This document shows, piece after piece, positions 32,101 through 41,145 of a stretch of 64,000 bases of DNA. The stretch is from positions 2,976,001 to 3,040,000 of the forward strand of contig OY762913.1 in the NCBI GenBank assembly GCA_963666535.1, given 5' to 3'. The position numbers and the translations under genes were made by a program. The number at the start of each line of letters is the position of its first letter. Position 1 is the first letter of the stretch. Below the pieces are notes generated by a model, which made no database searches, was not told the DNA's origin, and worked only from the letters and a program-made list of their open reading frames with translations. The DNA comes from G963666535 sp963666535 (lineage in GTDB: Bacteria; Bacillota; Clostridia; Oscillospirales; Oscillospiraceae).

Positions 32101-34714
32101 CCTTGAACTGATTGGCCATCCCCTCTATCTTGCAGCGGTTACTCACATTAATTGAACCGCCATTTGATCCGGTCAGGGTTCCGCTGGTATATTTCAACTT
32201 TACGTTTGAATAAGCCTCAATGACACCAGAAGTGATGCTCACGGTTCCACCGTTGATGTGCATTACTCCGCCTAAAGCGACCGCACTCGTACCGGGGCTT
32301 GTTGTGACGTTCAGCGTTGCGCCACTGTTGACAGTAAGGTCATCTGGCATGAACCCTCTTACTGAATTCACATGAATGACCGCTCCGGTATTCATGTTGA
32401 TAGTAAGCTCACTGATTCCTCCAGCATTGTGATCATCACTGTTTTTAAGGTTGACTGTAATGTTCTCCAAATTCAGTGTTCCGTGCGGGTCCTGGCCGAA
32501 TTCTGTTTCGAACAGATTGCGATTTCTTGTTTCAGCGCTCAGCGTCCCGCCGCCCTTCACCGTCAATGTATGACTGCCAACATTGATCGATCCATTATCT
32601 CGGGTTTTCAAGGTGTTGGCGACAATTAATGTATGGTTTGCCTTCACCTCAGCCGCACCCCACAAAGTAATGCTAGTTTGTACCCTAATGTCACTGGATA
32701 CTGTACTTGCCAAGGCATCTTTCAATTCTGCTTCATTCGCAACAAATACTATTGGCGGAACATAAGGCACCGCTTGAATTTTCAGCGGATCGCTGATATT
32801 ACCCGCCGCATCCTTGACCACGACATAGATATCCTTGGCACCTGCGGTTAGGGTGACGGACTGATTGGCAACCGTGCCGCTGACTGAACCGATAGAGGTT
32901 CCTGCGGCTACGGTGTTCTTATCTGGTGCGCTTGCATCCTTTTCCACCACGGTGTAAAACGCCGTACCATCTTCATTGGTAGTAAAGCCGATGGTTGCTT
33001 CCGTGTCGCTGGTGCGATTTACACTGCCAGCCGAAAGCTCAGGGGCTATGATATCCGGTGGAACATAATCCGCCGCTTCAATTTTCAATGGATCGCTGAT
33101 GTTGCCCGCCGCATCCTTGACCACGACATAGATATCCTTGGCTCCCGCAGTCAGGGCAACGGACTGAGTGACAACCGTGCCACTGACCGAACCGATGGAG
33201 GTTCCTGCGGCTACGGTGTTCTTATCCGGTGCGCTTGCATCCTTTTTCACCGCGGCGTAGAACGCCGTACCATCTTCATTGGTGGTAAAACCGATGGTTG
33301 CCTCCGTATCGCTGGTACGATTTACGCTGCCGGCCGAAAGCTCAGGGGCTATGATATCCGGTGGAATATAAGTAGCCGCTTCAATTTTCAGCGGATCGCT
33401 GATATTACCCGCCGCATCCTTGACCACGACATAAATATCTTTGGCTCCCGCAGTCAGGGCAACGGACAGATTCGCAACCGTTCCACTGACTGAACCGATA
33501 GAGGTTCCTGCGGCTACGGTGTTCTTATCTGGTGCGCTTGCATCCTTTTCCACCGCAGTGTAGAACGCCGTACCATCTTCATTGGTGGTAAAGCCGATCT
33601 CAGCCTCCGTGTCGCTCGTACGGTTCACACTGCCCCCCGAAAGCACTGGAGAAGTGGAATCATCGGATGAAAATCCAGTGCCGCTCACGGTGCCCTTTCC
33701 GTCTGCATCTACCGTCAGCGTCATTGTGCCGACTGGCGCACTTGCAAAATCCGAAAAGCTATCAGCGTTAACCTGCTCGCAGAAGATTTCCATTTCATAA
33801 GTTCCTTGCCCTACGCCTGAGGTAGGGAACGTAACCTCTCCACTGGAGGTGCTAGCACAGTTCGCCAGCTTACCATAATATTCTAGTGTATTGCTATGCA
33901 GCAGTGCACAGGAGAGATACTGGTTTGCTCCCGTCTTTGCGCTGGAATAGGCGAATTTGATTGCATTCGTGCCGTTACTTTCCGCTGCCAGCGTCAGCGA
34001 TGGCGTTGCTATGGATGAATCGACAACCGTTGCTTTCATCGCACCACTCGGAGCTACCACTTTGGCGATGGGACCTATGCTTCTAGATTTGCCGTCTGCA
34101 GCGGCGGTTCCAAATAGAATAGATGACACATCCAGCTTAAGCGCCGGGCAAATGGCGTGCGTGTTGCTTACGTTGTCGCCAGCTACGAGAACTTCACCGT
34201 CAGATTTGACATAGACTGCGACGTTATCGCTCGCACCCGGCGTCCGCAGCCACCAATTGTCAGCCGATGCACGGCTGTTCTGATCTATCTTCCACATACC
34301 TGCGCTGCTGCCAGTGCCCATCTCAGCAACCGATGGCAGCACGATTTTTTGGCTGATGTCAATACTATCGGGATCTTCCGTGCTCCCATAAGCGGCTATC
34401 GCATCCTGTTCTGCCGAGGTGAAAGCATCATCCAAAAATGTGCCGTTTAACCACGTACAGATATCTGAGCCGCTCCAACTGTCATGTTCGCTGCTGTCAT
34501 AAGACTTAGATCCCATGTCGGCAGGCGTCCACAATGTGACGCTGTTGGCATCGGTTGCTACAATGTACCACAGGATTGGGAAACCACTGCTGTTTTTTCC
34601 AAAATATATCTGTCCCATGCCTATGTTCGCCGCAAACACTGATGTCGGCAGCATGGTCAGAATCATACACACCACTAAAAATAGACTGCCCATTTTCTTC
34701 CATGTTTGTTTCAT
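29141..34714 (-). CDS. Large SLH-anchored surface protein with tandem repeats
   Basis: 1,857 residues. A signal peptide (KKMGSLFLVVCMILTMLPTSVFA) follows ATG 34714, which has AAGGAGGGG before it. Order: a DUF6273-like domain (about 30-215, with WWLRTPGASDNVAVYV), a β-domain, three near-identical 101-residue repeats (about 370-680; APELSAGSVNRTSDTEATIG), β-helix-like text, a fourth diverged repeat, an InlB B-type repeat (TYDANGGSGSMTGSTVYYG), and three SLH domains at the end (DTAWYFDAVTYLAARNITGG being the first), binding pyruvylated wall polymers. Probably an adhesin. It follows a DUF2442 gene by 14 bases. Confidence 0.9.
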   Translation of the reverse strand: MKQTWKKMGSLFLVVCMILTMLPTSVFAANIGMGQIYFGKNSSGFPILWYIVATDANSVTLWTPADMGSKSYDSSEHDSWSGSDICTWLNGTFLDDAFTSAEQDAIAAYGSTEDPDSIDISQKIVLPSVAEMGTGSSAGMWKIDQNSRASADNWWLRTPGASDNVAVYVKSDGEVLVAGDNVSNTHAICPALKLDVSSILFGTAAADGKSRSIGPIAKVVAPSGAMKATVVDSSIATPSLTLAAESNGTNAIKFAYSSAKTGANQYLSCALLHSNTLEYYGKLANCASTSSGEVTFPTSGVGQGTYEMEIFCEQVNADSFSDFASAPVGTMTLTVDADGKGTVSGTGFSSDDSTSPVLSGGSVNRTSDTEAEIGFTTNEDGTAFYTAVEKDASAPDKNTVAAGTSIGSVSGTVANLSVALTAGAKDIYVVVKDAAGNISDPLKIEAATYIPPDIIAPELSAGSVNRTSDTEATIGFTTNEDGTAFYAAVKKDASAPDKNTVAAGTSIGSVSGTVVTQSVALTAGAKDIYVVVKDAAGNISDPLKIEAADYVPPDIIAPELSAGSVNRTSDTEATIGFTTNEDGTAFYTVVEKDASAPDKNTVAAGTSIGSVSGTVANQSVTLTAGAKDIYVVVKDAAGNISDPLKIQAVPYVPPIVFVANEAELKDALASTVSSDIRVQTSITLWGAAEVKANHTLIVANTLKTRDNGSINVGSHTLTVKGGGTLSAETRNRNLFETEFGQDPHGTLNLENITVNLKNSDDHNAGGISELTINMNTGAVIHVNSVRGFMPDDLTVNSGATLNVTTSPGTSAVALGGVMHINGGTVSITSGVIEAYSNVKLKYTSGTLTGSNGGSINVSNRCKIEGMANQFKDRAILFSNSSEVTVDVENDLPSASGLTVGEYLWDGTCFAKTSQIIWGETTANGVANTSDTTELTLCFANNPRALTADHIKVTGATKGILSGSGMIRTLAISNITVAEGEEVTVEITAPDGYSVTTPSKTVAVHKAAIVTDTTAPVLSGGSANRTSDTVATIGFTTDEAGTAYYSVVDKDASAPDKNVVATGTSLGTVSGTVTNASVTLTAGDKDIYVVVKDEADNISEPLKIAAAAYVSSAETLANTLTLAGFIASASGNTVTVTGTVSATDTLSLKIPTGVKVLWNASLTGAVDGPLSSLVFLNGDGTFELAGGEITNTGTGMAVAGIQGSMVISGGTASSSSDVATVNAFHTGPNPMTLTMTGGTVTSTSTNVSSSAISAGGNTVITGGTITAASGNQVFLNNAVVVYRSGLLTAIASTSLSASIAVDPSKTYATPTETAGLTATGYSATTGNVTAHWAVLYSGEGTGVWVDYTYSGTGSGSWRVSYPAVKVVGFRQELTYDANGGSGSMTGSTVYYGQSYTVSANAFTRTNYNFTGWNTQANGKGTAYAAGAILTGADSSDPITLYAQWSPTGNGSNPGAGGLSTAAAPASTVSGFTATTTATATTDTNGKTTASVTESQMKAALAKAKAAAGTSETPAVIIKVGGASHASSVGTSIPRASVQALASGSGALTISSPTASVSFDAAALKTIFGAASGDVTVTASKVDASTLSDVAKQTVSSHPVYQFTVASGGKTISQFGGTVTASVPYTPVSGEDVDAIVVYYIAADGSLETVTNGRYDAATGTVVFTTDHFSTYAVGYNKVSFTDISDTAWYFDAVTYLAARNITGGTAATTFSPGATLTRGQFITLLLRAYGIEAAANSSDNFADAGSTYYTGYLAAAKSLGITSGVGDNKFAPDSAITRQEMFTLLYHALKAINALPTGTSNKTLSEFSDASGIASWAKDAMTYFVEAGTISGSGGKLSPTVTTTRAEMAQVLYNLLTK
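32760..33662 (-). repeat. Three 303-bp in-frame tandem repeats
   Basis: Identical landmarks recur with a 303-base period, e.g. ATGATATCCG at 33048 and 33351. Copies differ by a few bases; a fourth diverged copy lies near 31390-31690. Such repeats can change number by recombination. Confidence 0.85.
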
Positions 34715-34728
34715 TCTAGAACCCCTCC

Positions 34729-34959
34729 TTATTTTTGTGCCAGCTGGAACGCCTCGCTCAGGGAAATTTCCACTTTCCCCTCCCACGAGATGCAGATACC
34801 GTCGGTGGTGGCTTTCCGAAACAGCTCCGCGTCCGCAAGCACTCCGAACCGTATGGTTTCAAGCCGGTTTTTCAGACTTAACTGAATACTGCTGTCATTA
34901 TCCAAGATAATATCTAGACAATAATCCTCTTTTGGTATAACCTTAATTATTTGGCTCAT
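34729..34959 (-). CDS. DUF2442-family protein
   Basis: 76 residues beginning MSQIIKVIPKEDYCLDIILD, then VLADAELFRKATTDG and ISWEGKVEISLSEAFQLAQ, the DUF2442 order. GGAGGTGATTGAT precedes ATG 34959. Members often accompany toxin-like or surface genes; function unknown. It is the first gene of the transcript carrying the large SLH protein. Confidence 0.8.
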   Translation of the reverse strand: MSQIIKVIPKEDYCLDIILDNDSSIQLSLKNRLETIRFGVLADAELFRKATTDGICISWEGKVEISLSEAFQLAQK

Positions 34960-34981
34960 ATCAATCACCTCCATGCAAAAC

Positions 34982-35018
34982 AAAAATCCACCGTACTTTT
35001 ATTGTACGGTGGATTTTT
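34982..35018. terminator. Hairpin between the LuxR gene and the SLH operon
   Basis: AAAAATCCACCGTAC pairs with its complement over TTTTATT. It suits termination of the LuxR-type transcript on the minus strand, yet lies just upstream of the DUF2442 start, so it might also work as an attenuator of that operon. Confidence 0.75.
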
Positions 35019-35027
35019 CCTGTTGTC

Positions 35028-35059
35028 TGTCACCCAGTGGGTGACAAGGGCGGGTGACA
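35028..35059. promoter_or_regulatory. Three GTCACCC half-sites, candidate LuxR operator
   Basis: GTCACCC at 35029-35035 and its complement at 35039-35045 form a perfect dyad; another complement copy is at 35052-35058, 13 bases from the second. They sit between the regulator gene and the operon start. MalT-type regulators bind sets of direct and inverted short boxes, so this is a reasonable operator. Confidence 0.6.
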
Positions 35060-35067
35060 GACCTGAA

Positions 35068-37551
35068 CTATTCCTGCGACTGTATGTATTGCCGCAACAT
35101 CTCCCTTGAGTTGATGCTAAGCTTTTCGAAAATACGTTTCATCATGGTTTTAACGGTGTTATTCGTGATAAAAAGCCTTGCACCGATCTCGCCGTTGGAA
35201 AGCCCCTGTGCCACAAGATGGGCGATTTCCATTTCCCGCTCGGTCAGTTCGGGACGCTTTCCCGTGAAATATTCTCGCGTCATCTCTAGCACTGCCTGGT
35301 GATACGGCGCATACAGTTTCAAGATGGTACTGATGGCGTTTTGATACTCTCCGCTGTGAGAAAGCCCCTCTAAAACAGGCGCGAGCAAATCACTGTTTTC
35401 CACAAAGGGCATCAAAAGCCCGTCAGGCAGTGCCAGATCCAGCGCCTGACGCAGCTCCTCAAGCGCGGCATTTCGCCGATGCAGCTTCTCGTTCGCCGCG
35501 GCTGCATAAATACGGGCATAGATTTGGCTGAGCAGATTGGGGAAAACGGACGCGATTTCAAGAAAATAGTCCAGGCTTCCCAGCAGCTTTGCGTACTCCC
35601 CGCACACCAGCAGCGCGCGGCCGTAAACGATATGAAACGCCGACATAGCGGGGAAGTAGATGTGGCTGGAGAAAAAGTCTCCCTCCAAAATCCACTGGGG
35701 AATCTGCTGTTTCCGCCCCAGGCCAAGCTGAATCCACGCATTACAAAGCTCCATCGTATGCATGAGGTGATACCAGCCCCCGCGCTCGAGATCTTCGCGC
35801 AGATTTTTTAAGCTGTAAGCCGCCAGCGCATAATCTCCTCTGCAAAAGGCGATCCGCGCCTGCAGGAATACCGCGCACAGGAGAATATCCTCCTGCTTGC
35901 TGCCGCCCGCCAGATAGAGAGCCTTATGCACCGCGATTTCCGCGCTGCCGAGCTCGCCGCGAAAATAGCACCACTCGGCCTCCATGACAAGCTCCGCGCC
36001 ACGACCGTGGCCCTTGGCAAGGTGGTCATAAAAGGGCATGGCCTCCCGAAGCATGCTCAGTTCATTTTCAAGCTTCCCAGCCTCACGATGGAACATATAG
36101 AGCACGGAGGGAGAGCCGAAGGTCCATCCGCCGCGGGTATCCATGAATCTGGCCGACCGGTTCAGCAGTTCTCCCGCCCGCTTGCAGTGAGCCAGCATCT
36201 TTTCAATATCATTGTAGTCGCTGAAGCTTAGCAGAACCTCAAATTCTCCGGGAAGAGCCTGCGTCGTTTCCGCCGGAAGTCCGCCGCCGGCAAGGATACG
36301 CGAAAGCTCCATACAGGCATCGGCAAACCGCTCCGTCTCGTTATAGGAAAATAAGCAGAGCGCATAAACCAGCAGGGCGACCGGGTGCGCCTGCCGTATC
36401 GCATCAGGACAAGCCTCCATATAGATAATGAGCCTTTCCCGGTGCTCATTGTGCATACTGTGTCCCTGATCCACTTCCAGAACAGTCAGCAGACCATCGA
36501 AATCCTGCGCAAGCTCGTAATATTCCATAGCCGAAACATAGTCCCCGGTCTGCCGGTACCACGCTGCCGCCCGTCCGTACAGGCGCTGCTTTTCTTCCGG
36601 CAGCTTCTGCTCAAAAAGGCCTCTGAGAAATTCAGAGAAAATCCTGTGCACCTGATAAGCTCTGCTCCGCCCGTCCCAGCTGATAAAGGCATTTCTGCCT
36701 ACGATTTCCTCCAGAAGCGTCTCGCTGTCACCTTTTTGCCACATATGCGCGGCCTGCTCCGAGGTGAAGGCGTCAAAAAAGCAGACAGTCATCAAAAATT
36801 CCTTGATCTCATCAGAAAAGGGGGCATAAACCGTCTTTTCCATCAGTGCCGTAATGCTTGACGGCATTGTGAACGCGCCTTCCGCCTGATAACTGAGCGC
36901 TAAAAGATAAAGTGCGCTGATCCAGCCTTCGGTATAGGCATGAAGCCAGTGTGCTTCGTTTTCCTTTGGGGCAAGTCCACACAGGTGGTAATAGGAAACA
37001 ATGTCCTCTAATGTCAGCTCCAAGGCGTTTTTTTGAATATGGTTCACATAGCCCTTAAGGGTCATCTCATCCAGATTGATGGAATGGGTATAGCGCGTGG
37101 TCAGCACGATGTGAACGTCGGGCAACTCGTTCCAGAGTAGATATTCGATAAAGCCTGAAACCTCTGGGCAGTCCACCAGATGATAATCGTCAATCACCCA
37201 AATGGTTCCGGTGGAAGGAAACACGCCCTGCATGAGATCAAGCGCTTTTTCTTTCGTCGTGCTGTCGCCTGGAAACCCGAGCTGTCGCAGGCGTTCCGCT
37301 CGCATGGCGTCCATCTCGCCGATCTGCCGACAGAAAGTTAACCAGAAGTCCAAAACTGAGTCGCCAAAAACCTTCTGCCACAACACATGATACGCCGTAT
37401 TCCTGAGATACTCCCGGACAGCCGTGGTTTTGCCGTAGCCCATCGGTGCCTCAATGATCGTGCAGGGATATTGCGGAATCATTTGAAGCGGAAACTGGAT
37501 CTTATCCGACAGGAAAATCGCTTTGCTGTTAAAGGTCCTTTTTTTGGGCAT
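35068..37551 (-). CDS. MalT-like large LuxR-family ATPase regulator
   Basis: 827 residues. An N-terminal STAND-type NTPase has Walker A APMGYGKTTA (about 35-44) and Walker B TIWVIDDYHLV. The middle (about 330-740) is helical and TPR-like. The C-terminal LuxR HTH (about 762-820) reads LTEREMEIAHLVAQGLSNGE with NTVKTMMKRIFEKLSINSR. Related regulators bind a ligand plus ATP, oligomerise and activate adjacent operons; the SLH surface operon next to it is the likely target. Confidence 0.92.
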   Translation of the reverse strand: MPKKRTFNSKAIFLSDKIQFPLQMIPQYPCTIIEAPMGYGKTTAVREYLRNTAYHVLWQKVFGDSVLDFWLTFCRQIGEMDAMRAERLRQLGFPGDSTTKEKALDLMQGVFPSTGTIWVIDDYHLVDCPEVSGFIEYLLWNELPDVHIVLTTRYTHSINLDEMTLKGYVNHIQKNALELTLEDIVSYYHLCGLAPKENEAHWLHAYTEGWISALYLLALSYQAEGAFTMPSSITALMEKTVYAPFSDEIKEFLMTVCFFDAFTSEQAAHMWQKGDSETLLEEIVGRNAFISWDGRSRAYQVHRIFSEFLRGLFEQKLPEEKQRLYGRAAAWYRQTGDYVSAMEYYELAQDFDGLLTVLEVDQGHSMHNEHRERLIIYMEACPDAIRQAHPVALLVYALCLFSYNETERFADACMELSRILAGGGLPAETTQALPGEFEVLLSFSDYNDIEKMLAHCKRAGELLNRSARFMDTRGGWTFGSPSVLYMFHREAGKLENELSMLREAMPFYDHLAKGHGRGAELVMEAEWCYFRGELGSAEIAVHKALYLAGGSKQEDILLCAVFLQARIAFCRGDYALAAYSLKNLREDLERGGWYHLMHTMELCNAWIQLGLGRKQQIPQWILEGDFFSSHIYFPAMSAFHIVYGRALLVCGEYAKLLGSLDYFLEIASVFPNLLSQIYARIYAAAANEKLHRRNAALEELRQALDLALPDGLLMPFVENSDLLAPVLEGLSHSGEYQNAISTILKLYAPYHQAVLEMTREYFTGKRPELTEREMEIAHLVAQGLSNGEIGARLFITNNTVKTMMKRIFEKLSINSREMLRQYIQSQE

Positions 37552-38229
37552 TTGTACACCTCTCAGCCTGGCATTGGAGCATTTGTTTCAATTCATCCGC
37601 TGAGCGGTATCCTCAAAACTGACGGATAAATATGCGCCCAACCCCCAATTTAATATGTTTGCATATGCCAGCATTCTGTTTTCTCTTCAAGATATTATAC
37701 TTCAGCGCGCAAAGAATTTCAAACGAAGCAGAGCTCGAAGTGATCTTATTTTAGCATTTCCTGCATTGACTTTTGAGGTGATTTTTGCGAAAGCTCTTTT
37801 TTCAGATAAAAAAAAGAATGAGAAGATTCCCGAAAAGGGTACCCTTGGATCATTCACGACTCAAAAAAAGAGCTTCATTTCAGACTCTCGTCATATAGGC
37901 CGTGCCCTTGCTACCAGATGGCATGACTGGGTAAACATCATAATTGCAAATCAAGATTATTATACTGGATTAAATGCTTTACGTAACGCAACGTATAGTA
38001 ATTATTTAACACAGCAGGCTGCTTTGACTGATTCGAAAAGTGAACAAACGTCGATTGAAGTTGTATGTTGTAAGAGATGTTCAAATACAACATGACAGTC
38101 GGCTCATTTATGGGTGAATGGTATTGACTGGTGAAAGGACGTGACACTGGACAGACATATACAAAAGTTCTGTCCTATGGCAGGAGCTTTTGTATATGTG
38201 GGCCTAAGTTTTTGAAAACGGTTATGCTA
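37552..38229. other. AT-rich intergenic region
   Basis: About 680 bases with no frame I can support: the longest open frames lack ribosome sites and recognisable content. It ends in the hairpin at 38155-38199. Confidence 0.5.
38155..38199. terminator. Imperfect long hairpin before the first BlaI operon
   Basis: ACATATACAAAAGTTCTG faces CAGGAGCTTTTGTATATGT; about 16 pairs with two irregularities. It may insulate the operon that follows. Confidence 0.5.
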
Positions 38230-38287
38230 TTGACAATCACGTTCTACTCTGGTAGAATCCAAACATAGCAATTCTACTGTAGTAGAT
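38230..38287 (+). promoter_or_regulatory. Promoter and two dyads of BlaI operon 1
   Basis: TTGACA (38230-38235), 17 bases, TAGAAT (38253-38258). The dyads TTCTAC-tctg-GTAGAA (over the -10 box) and TCTACT-gt-AGTAGA (about 38273-38286, just after it) match the TAC/GTA style of BlaI/MecI operators, so BlaI binding would block initiation. Confidence 0.8.
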
Positions 38288-38309
38288 TGGGCGATAGAGG
38301 AGAACGATT

Positions 38310-38669
38310 ATGGAAATCAAACTGTTTGATTCAGAAATAAAGATTATGGATGTCCTGTGGAAAAATGGAGACACAACTGCCAAACAGGTCGCCGAGACTC
38401 TAAAAAAGCAGATTGGCTGGAGTAAGACAACCACATATACGCTTATCAAGCGGTGTATTGATAAGGGGGCTATTGAGCGCATCGAGCCGAATTTTGTATG
38501 CCACCCCCTTGTGACCATTGAACAGGCAAGAGAGCTTGAAACAACGGAATTAATAAACAAAATGTATGATGGCGCTGCCGATCAGCTTATGGCTTCCATT
38601 TTAGGCCGGAAAAACCTATCCCCAGAAGAAATTGAAAAGTTGAGGCTGCTTGTCAGTAATCTGGAATGA
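38310..38669 (+). CDS. BlaI/MecI-type repressor, module 1
   Basis: 119 residues. Winged helix: SEIKIMDVLWKNGDTTAKQV, then WSKTTTYTLIKRCIDKGAIE; the C-terminal part is a dimerisation helix region. In the family, cleavage near the dimer domain by the partner BlaR1 peptidase frees the promoter. GAGGAG precedes ATG 38310. It overlaps or abuts the M56 gene. Confidence 0.92.
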   Translation: MEIKLFDSEIKIMDVLWKNGDTTAKQVAETLKKQIGWSKTTTYTLIKRCIDKGAIERIEPNFVCHPLVTIEQARELETTELINKMYDGAADQLMASILGRKNLSPEEIEKLRLLVSNLE

Positions 38670-38673
38670 GGTG

Positions 38674-40842
38674 ATGGCTGTGGGAATATTGAAAATAAGC
38701 CTTTCGGCCACCGTTCTTATTCTGGCAATTGTGATAATTCGCGCGCTGCTTCTGCACAAGCTGCCTAAAAAAACCTTTCTTGCGCTTTGGGGTATAGCAT
38801 TGTACCGCCTTTTGATTCCATTTTCAATTCCTTCCCGCCTCAGCATTTATACGGTTGCAGACATGGTGAATAACAGATATATTGCAGTGAATACTGCCGT
38901 TACAGTTATGCCCTCAATCAATATTGGAGCGGCGGTGGGCACGACAAACACCGCATTGGCAGAAGCGGCTTCTATAAGCATATCTCCTATCGTGGTGATA
39001 TGGCTCATCGGCCTGATAGCCTGCGCACTGTTTTTTGTTGGAACACATCTTCGCTGCCGTAGGGAATACAAAACTGCCATTCCGATTGACAACAAATTGG
39101 TTAAGGACTGGCAGCTGGAGTATCCGACAAAGCGAAATGTGCAAATCCGGCATTCCGATAAAATAGCCGCCCCGCTGACCTATGGCGTCTTCCTGCCAGT
39201 GATACTCCTGCCCAAGACGACGGACTGGACTGATGAAAAGAAGCTGCTGTATATTCTCACTCATGAACTGGTGCATATCCGGCGCTTTGATACCTTAAAA
39301 AAATGGCTGCTTGCCACCGCGCTGTGCGTACACTGGTTTAATCCCTTTGTTTGGGTGATGTATGTGCTGGCAAACCGGGATATTGAATTGTCCTGTGATG
39401 AGGCGGTGGTTCAGACATTCGGAGATACTATGAAATCCGCCTATGCTCTAACCCTTATCGGGATGGAGGAAAAGAAGAGTAAGTTGACCCCTCTTGTGAA
39501 TAATTTTAGCAAAAACGCGATTGAAGAAAGGATAAATTCAATTATGAAATTGAAAAAAACCTCCCTTATGGGAATATCCCTTGCGCTCATGTTGGTCATT
39601 GGTACGGCGACTATTTTTGCCACATCGGCATCCGCATCCAAAAGTGATTCCGTTCCCGAAGACAGCGTTGAGCCGCCCACCGAAAATGAGGATACTGTAA
39701 TACGGTATCCGACACCTGGTACACCAGATAATCATTCTGGATATACGGAAGAAGAATACGCAACTCTCATGGCACTGAAAACTGATAATTATCGTCAAAT
39801 GACCACATGTGATTTTTTGGATGTTCTAAAGCAAAACAGTATTGACATAATCTATGGCGGCTACAACCTGAACGACGAAAACATTGATTTTCTTAAAACC
39901 CTGCAATATTCTATGTCCGAATTGTTTGCCGAATGGGATGCGGAATATGGGCAAACTCCAACGACGTCAATTTATTCGGCCGTAACAGCTTCAAACAAAA
40001 TGAACGCTGATGGAGAGTATTATGGCGCAGCATTGGACTTCACCCTATCCTGGACAGGAACAGAGCAATTGACCGTGGGTGAGAGAGACGATACGTTAAA
40101 TGCTACCTTGGGGCAAATCCAGCAAATTGTTGAACAAAAAACGGAAAGTCAAATCGGTAATATAAAAGATCTGGATGCTGATTTTCAGGAATTGGCAGGA
40201 CAAATATCAAACTCAAAAATAACAGTTGTTATTCAGATTAACGAATATTCGCAGGCTGTACCAGATCAAACCGAGCAGGAATTGTTAATTAAATATAGCC
40301 CTTACGGCATATCATTCGACCAAAACGGCAAAATGTATTTCAAAAATGAACTTGTCAGATATTTTTACGACGGTGCGAATTTGGGTGATAATACAGCCGC
40401 TGTCCGTTATGAATATCTGAATGAGGAAGGTACAGTTGACGTTCATACAACCCGGAAAGCTGCTGATAATGGTGATGGCAGTATTGATCCTTTTGGTGAA
40501 CTAACGGGTATCGAAGAATATAGTCAGGCCGAATTTGAGCAGAGAAATTTAGCTGATTTGAAAGGATCTTCTGAAGCAGTCACGCATGCTTCTAATGGCA
40601 CATCAGCAGGAGAAACCTTTGCACAAAAGTTTTCTAAATATGAAGGTTATGGGATCGAGTACAAAGAGCAGAACAATAGCAGTATGGGTAACGTTTACTA
40701 TAACGGTCAATTAGCAAAATCATTTGTGGATGAAAGCCGAGATAGTGGAGTTTTCACTTTTCAATCTGTGGATGGCGGAAAAATTGTCGTGCATACCGTT
40801 TATGATGAAAACGGGGAATTGATTGGGGTAGAGAAACAATAA
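38674..40842 (+). CDS. BlaR1-like M56 metallopeptidase, module 1
   Basis: About 722 residues. Four N-terminal membrane helices enclose the M56 zinc site HELVH in YILTHELVHIRRFD, followed by CDEAVVQ with the third ligand region. A further helix (SLMGISLALMLVIGTATIFA, about 300) leads to a roughly 400-residue outer domain that is not a penicillin-binding fold. That domain starts YTEEEYATLMALKTDNYRQM, which recurs in module 2. GAGGTG abuts ATG 38674; GTG 38680 is an alternative start. It should sense an unknown wall-active signal and inactivate its BlaI. Confidence 0.88.
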   Translation: MAVGILKISLSATVLILAIVIIRALLLHKLPKKTFLALWGIALYRLLIPFSIPSRLSIYTVADMVNNRYIAVNTAVTVMPSINIGAAVGTTNTALAEAASISISPIVVIWLIGLIACALFFVGTHLRCRREYKTAIPIDNKLVKDWQLEYPTKRNVQIRHSDKIAAPLTYGVFLPVILLPKTTDWTDEKKLLYILTHELVHIRRFDTLKKWLLATALCVHWFNPFVWVMYVLANRDIELSCDEAVVQTFGDTMKSAYALTLIGMEEKKSKLTPLVNNFSKNAIEERINSIMKLKKTSLMGISLALMLVIGTATIFATSASASKSDSVPEDSVEPPTENEDTVIRYPTPGTPDNHSGYTEEEYATLMALKTDNYRQMTTCDFLDVLKQNSIDIIYGGYNLNDENIDFLKTLQYSMSELFAEWDAEYGQTPTTSIYSAVTASNKMNADGEYYGAALDFTLSWTGTEQLTVGERDDTLNATLGQIQQIVEQKTESQIGNIKDLDADFQELAGQISNSKITVVIQINEYSQAVPDQTEQELLIKYSPYGISFDQNGKMYFKNELVRYFYDGANLGDNTAAVRYEYLNEEGTVDVHTTRKAADNGDGSIDPFGELTGIEEYSQAEFEQRNLADLKGSSEAVTHASNGTSAGETFAQKFSKYEGYGIEYKEQNNSSMGNVYYNGQLAKSFVDESRDSGVFTFQSVDGGKIVVHTVYDENGELIGVEKQ

Positions 40843-40921
40843 CCAACTCGCAATCATTAAGGCGACCAAGAACCGTCGTTTCGACGGCGGGATAACAAGG
40901 TGTATTGAGGTGCAGTCGATT

Positions 40922-40965
40922 GCAAGCAGCGGTTTTGAAATCAAAATTCAAAGCCGCTGCTTTGC
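40922..40965 (+). terminator. Terminator of BlaI/R module 1
   Basis: GCAAGCAGCGGTTTTGAA faces TTCAAAGCCGCTGCTTTGC. The same hairpin recurs after module 2. The remaining gap to 41079 holds no gene. Confidence 0.85.
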
Positions 40966-41079
40966 TATCCGTGAGGGAATGTTGCGGTACTGCGACGGCT
41001 GAGTGTAGCCGAAGCCTTTCCTCATCATGGTTATAGCAAATTACAGGAATCAGTTGACGAAAATATTTTTGCGAAACAC

Positions 41080-41138
41080 TTGACATCAATTAAAGACGGC
41101 TGTAGAATACCGATAAAGACAAATGTAGAATATGGAGG
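41080..41138 (+). promoter_or_regulatory. Promoter of BlaI operon 2
   Basis: TTGACA (41080-41085), 17 bases, TAGAAT (41103-41108). TGTAGAATA occurs at 41101-41109 and again at 41125-41133, a 24-base direct repeat that may be a pair of BlaI half-sites. GGAGG at 41134-41138 is the ribosome site. Confidence 0.7.
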
Positions 41139-41145
41139 TATCTTT

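Noticed and set aside
32760..33662. Regular 303-bp repeats as a possible CRISPR-like array
   Set aside because: The repeats are contiguous and coding with no spacers; they are protein repeats.
37655..38095. 146-codon frame in the AT-rich gap before BlaI module 1
   Set aside because: No ribosome site before the start and no recognisable motif; AT-rich DNA gives such frames by chance in any direction.
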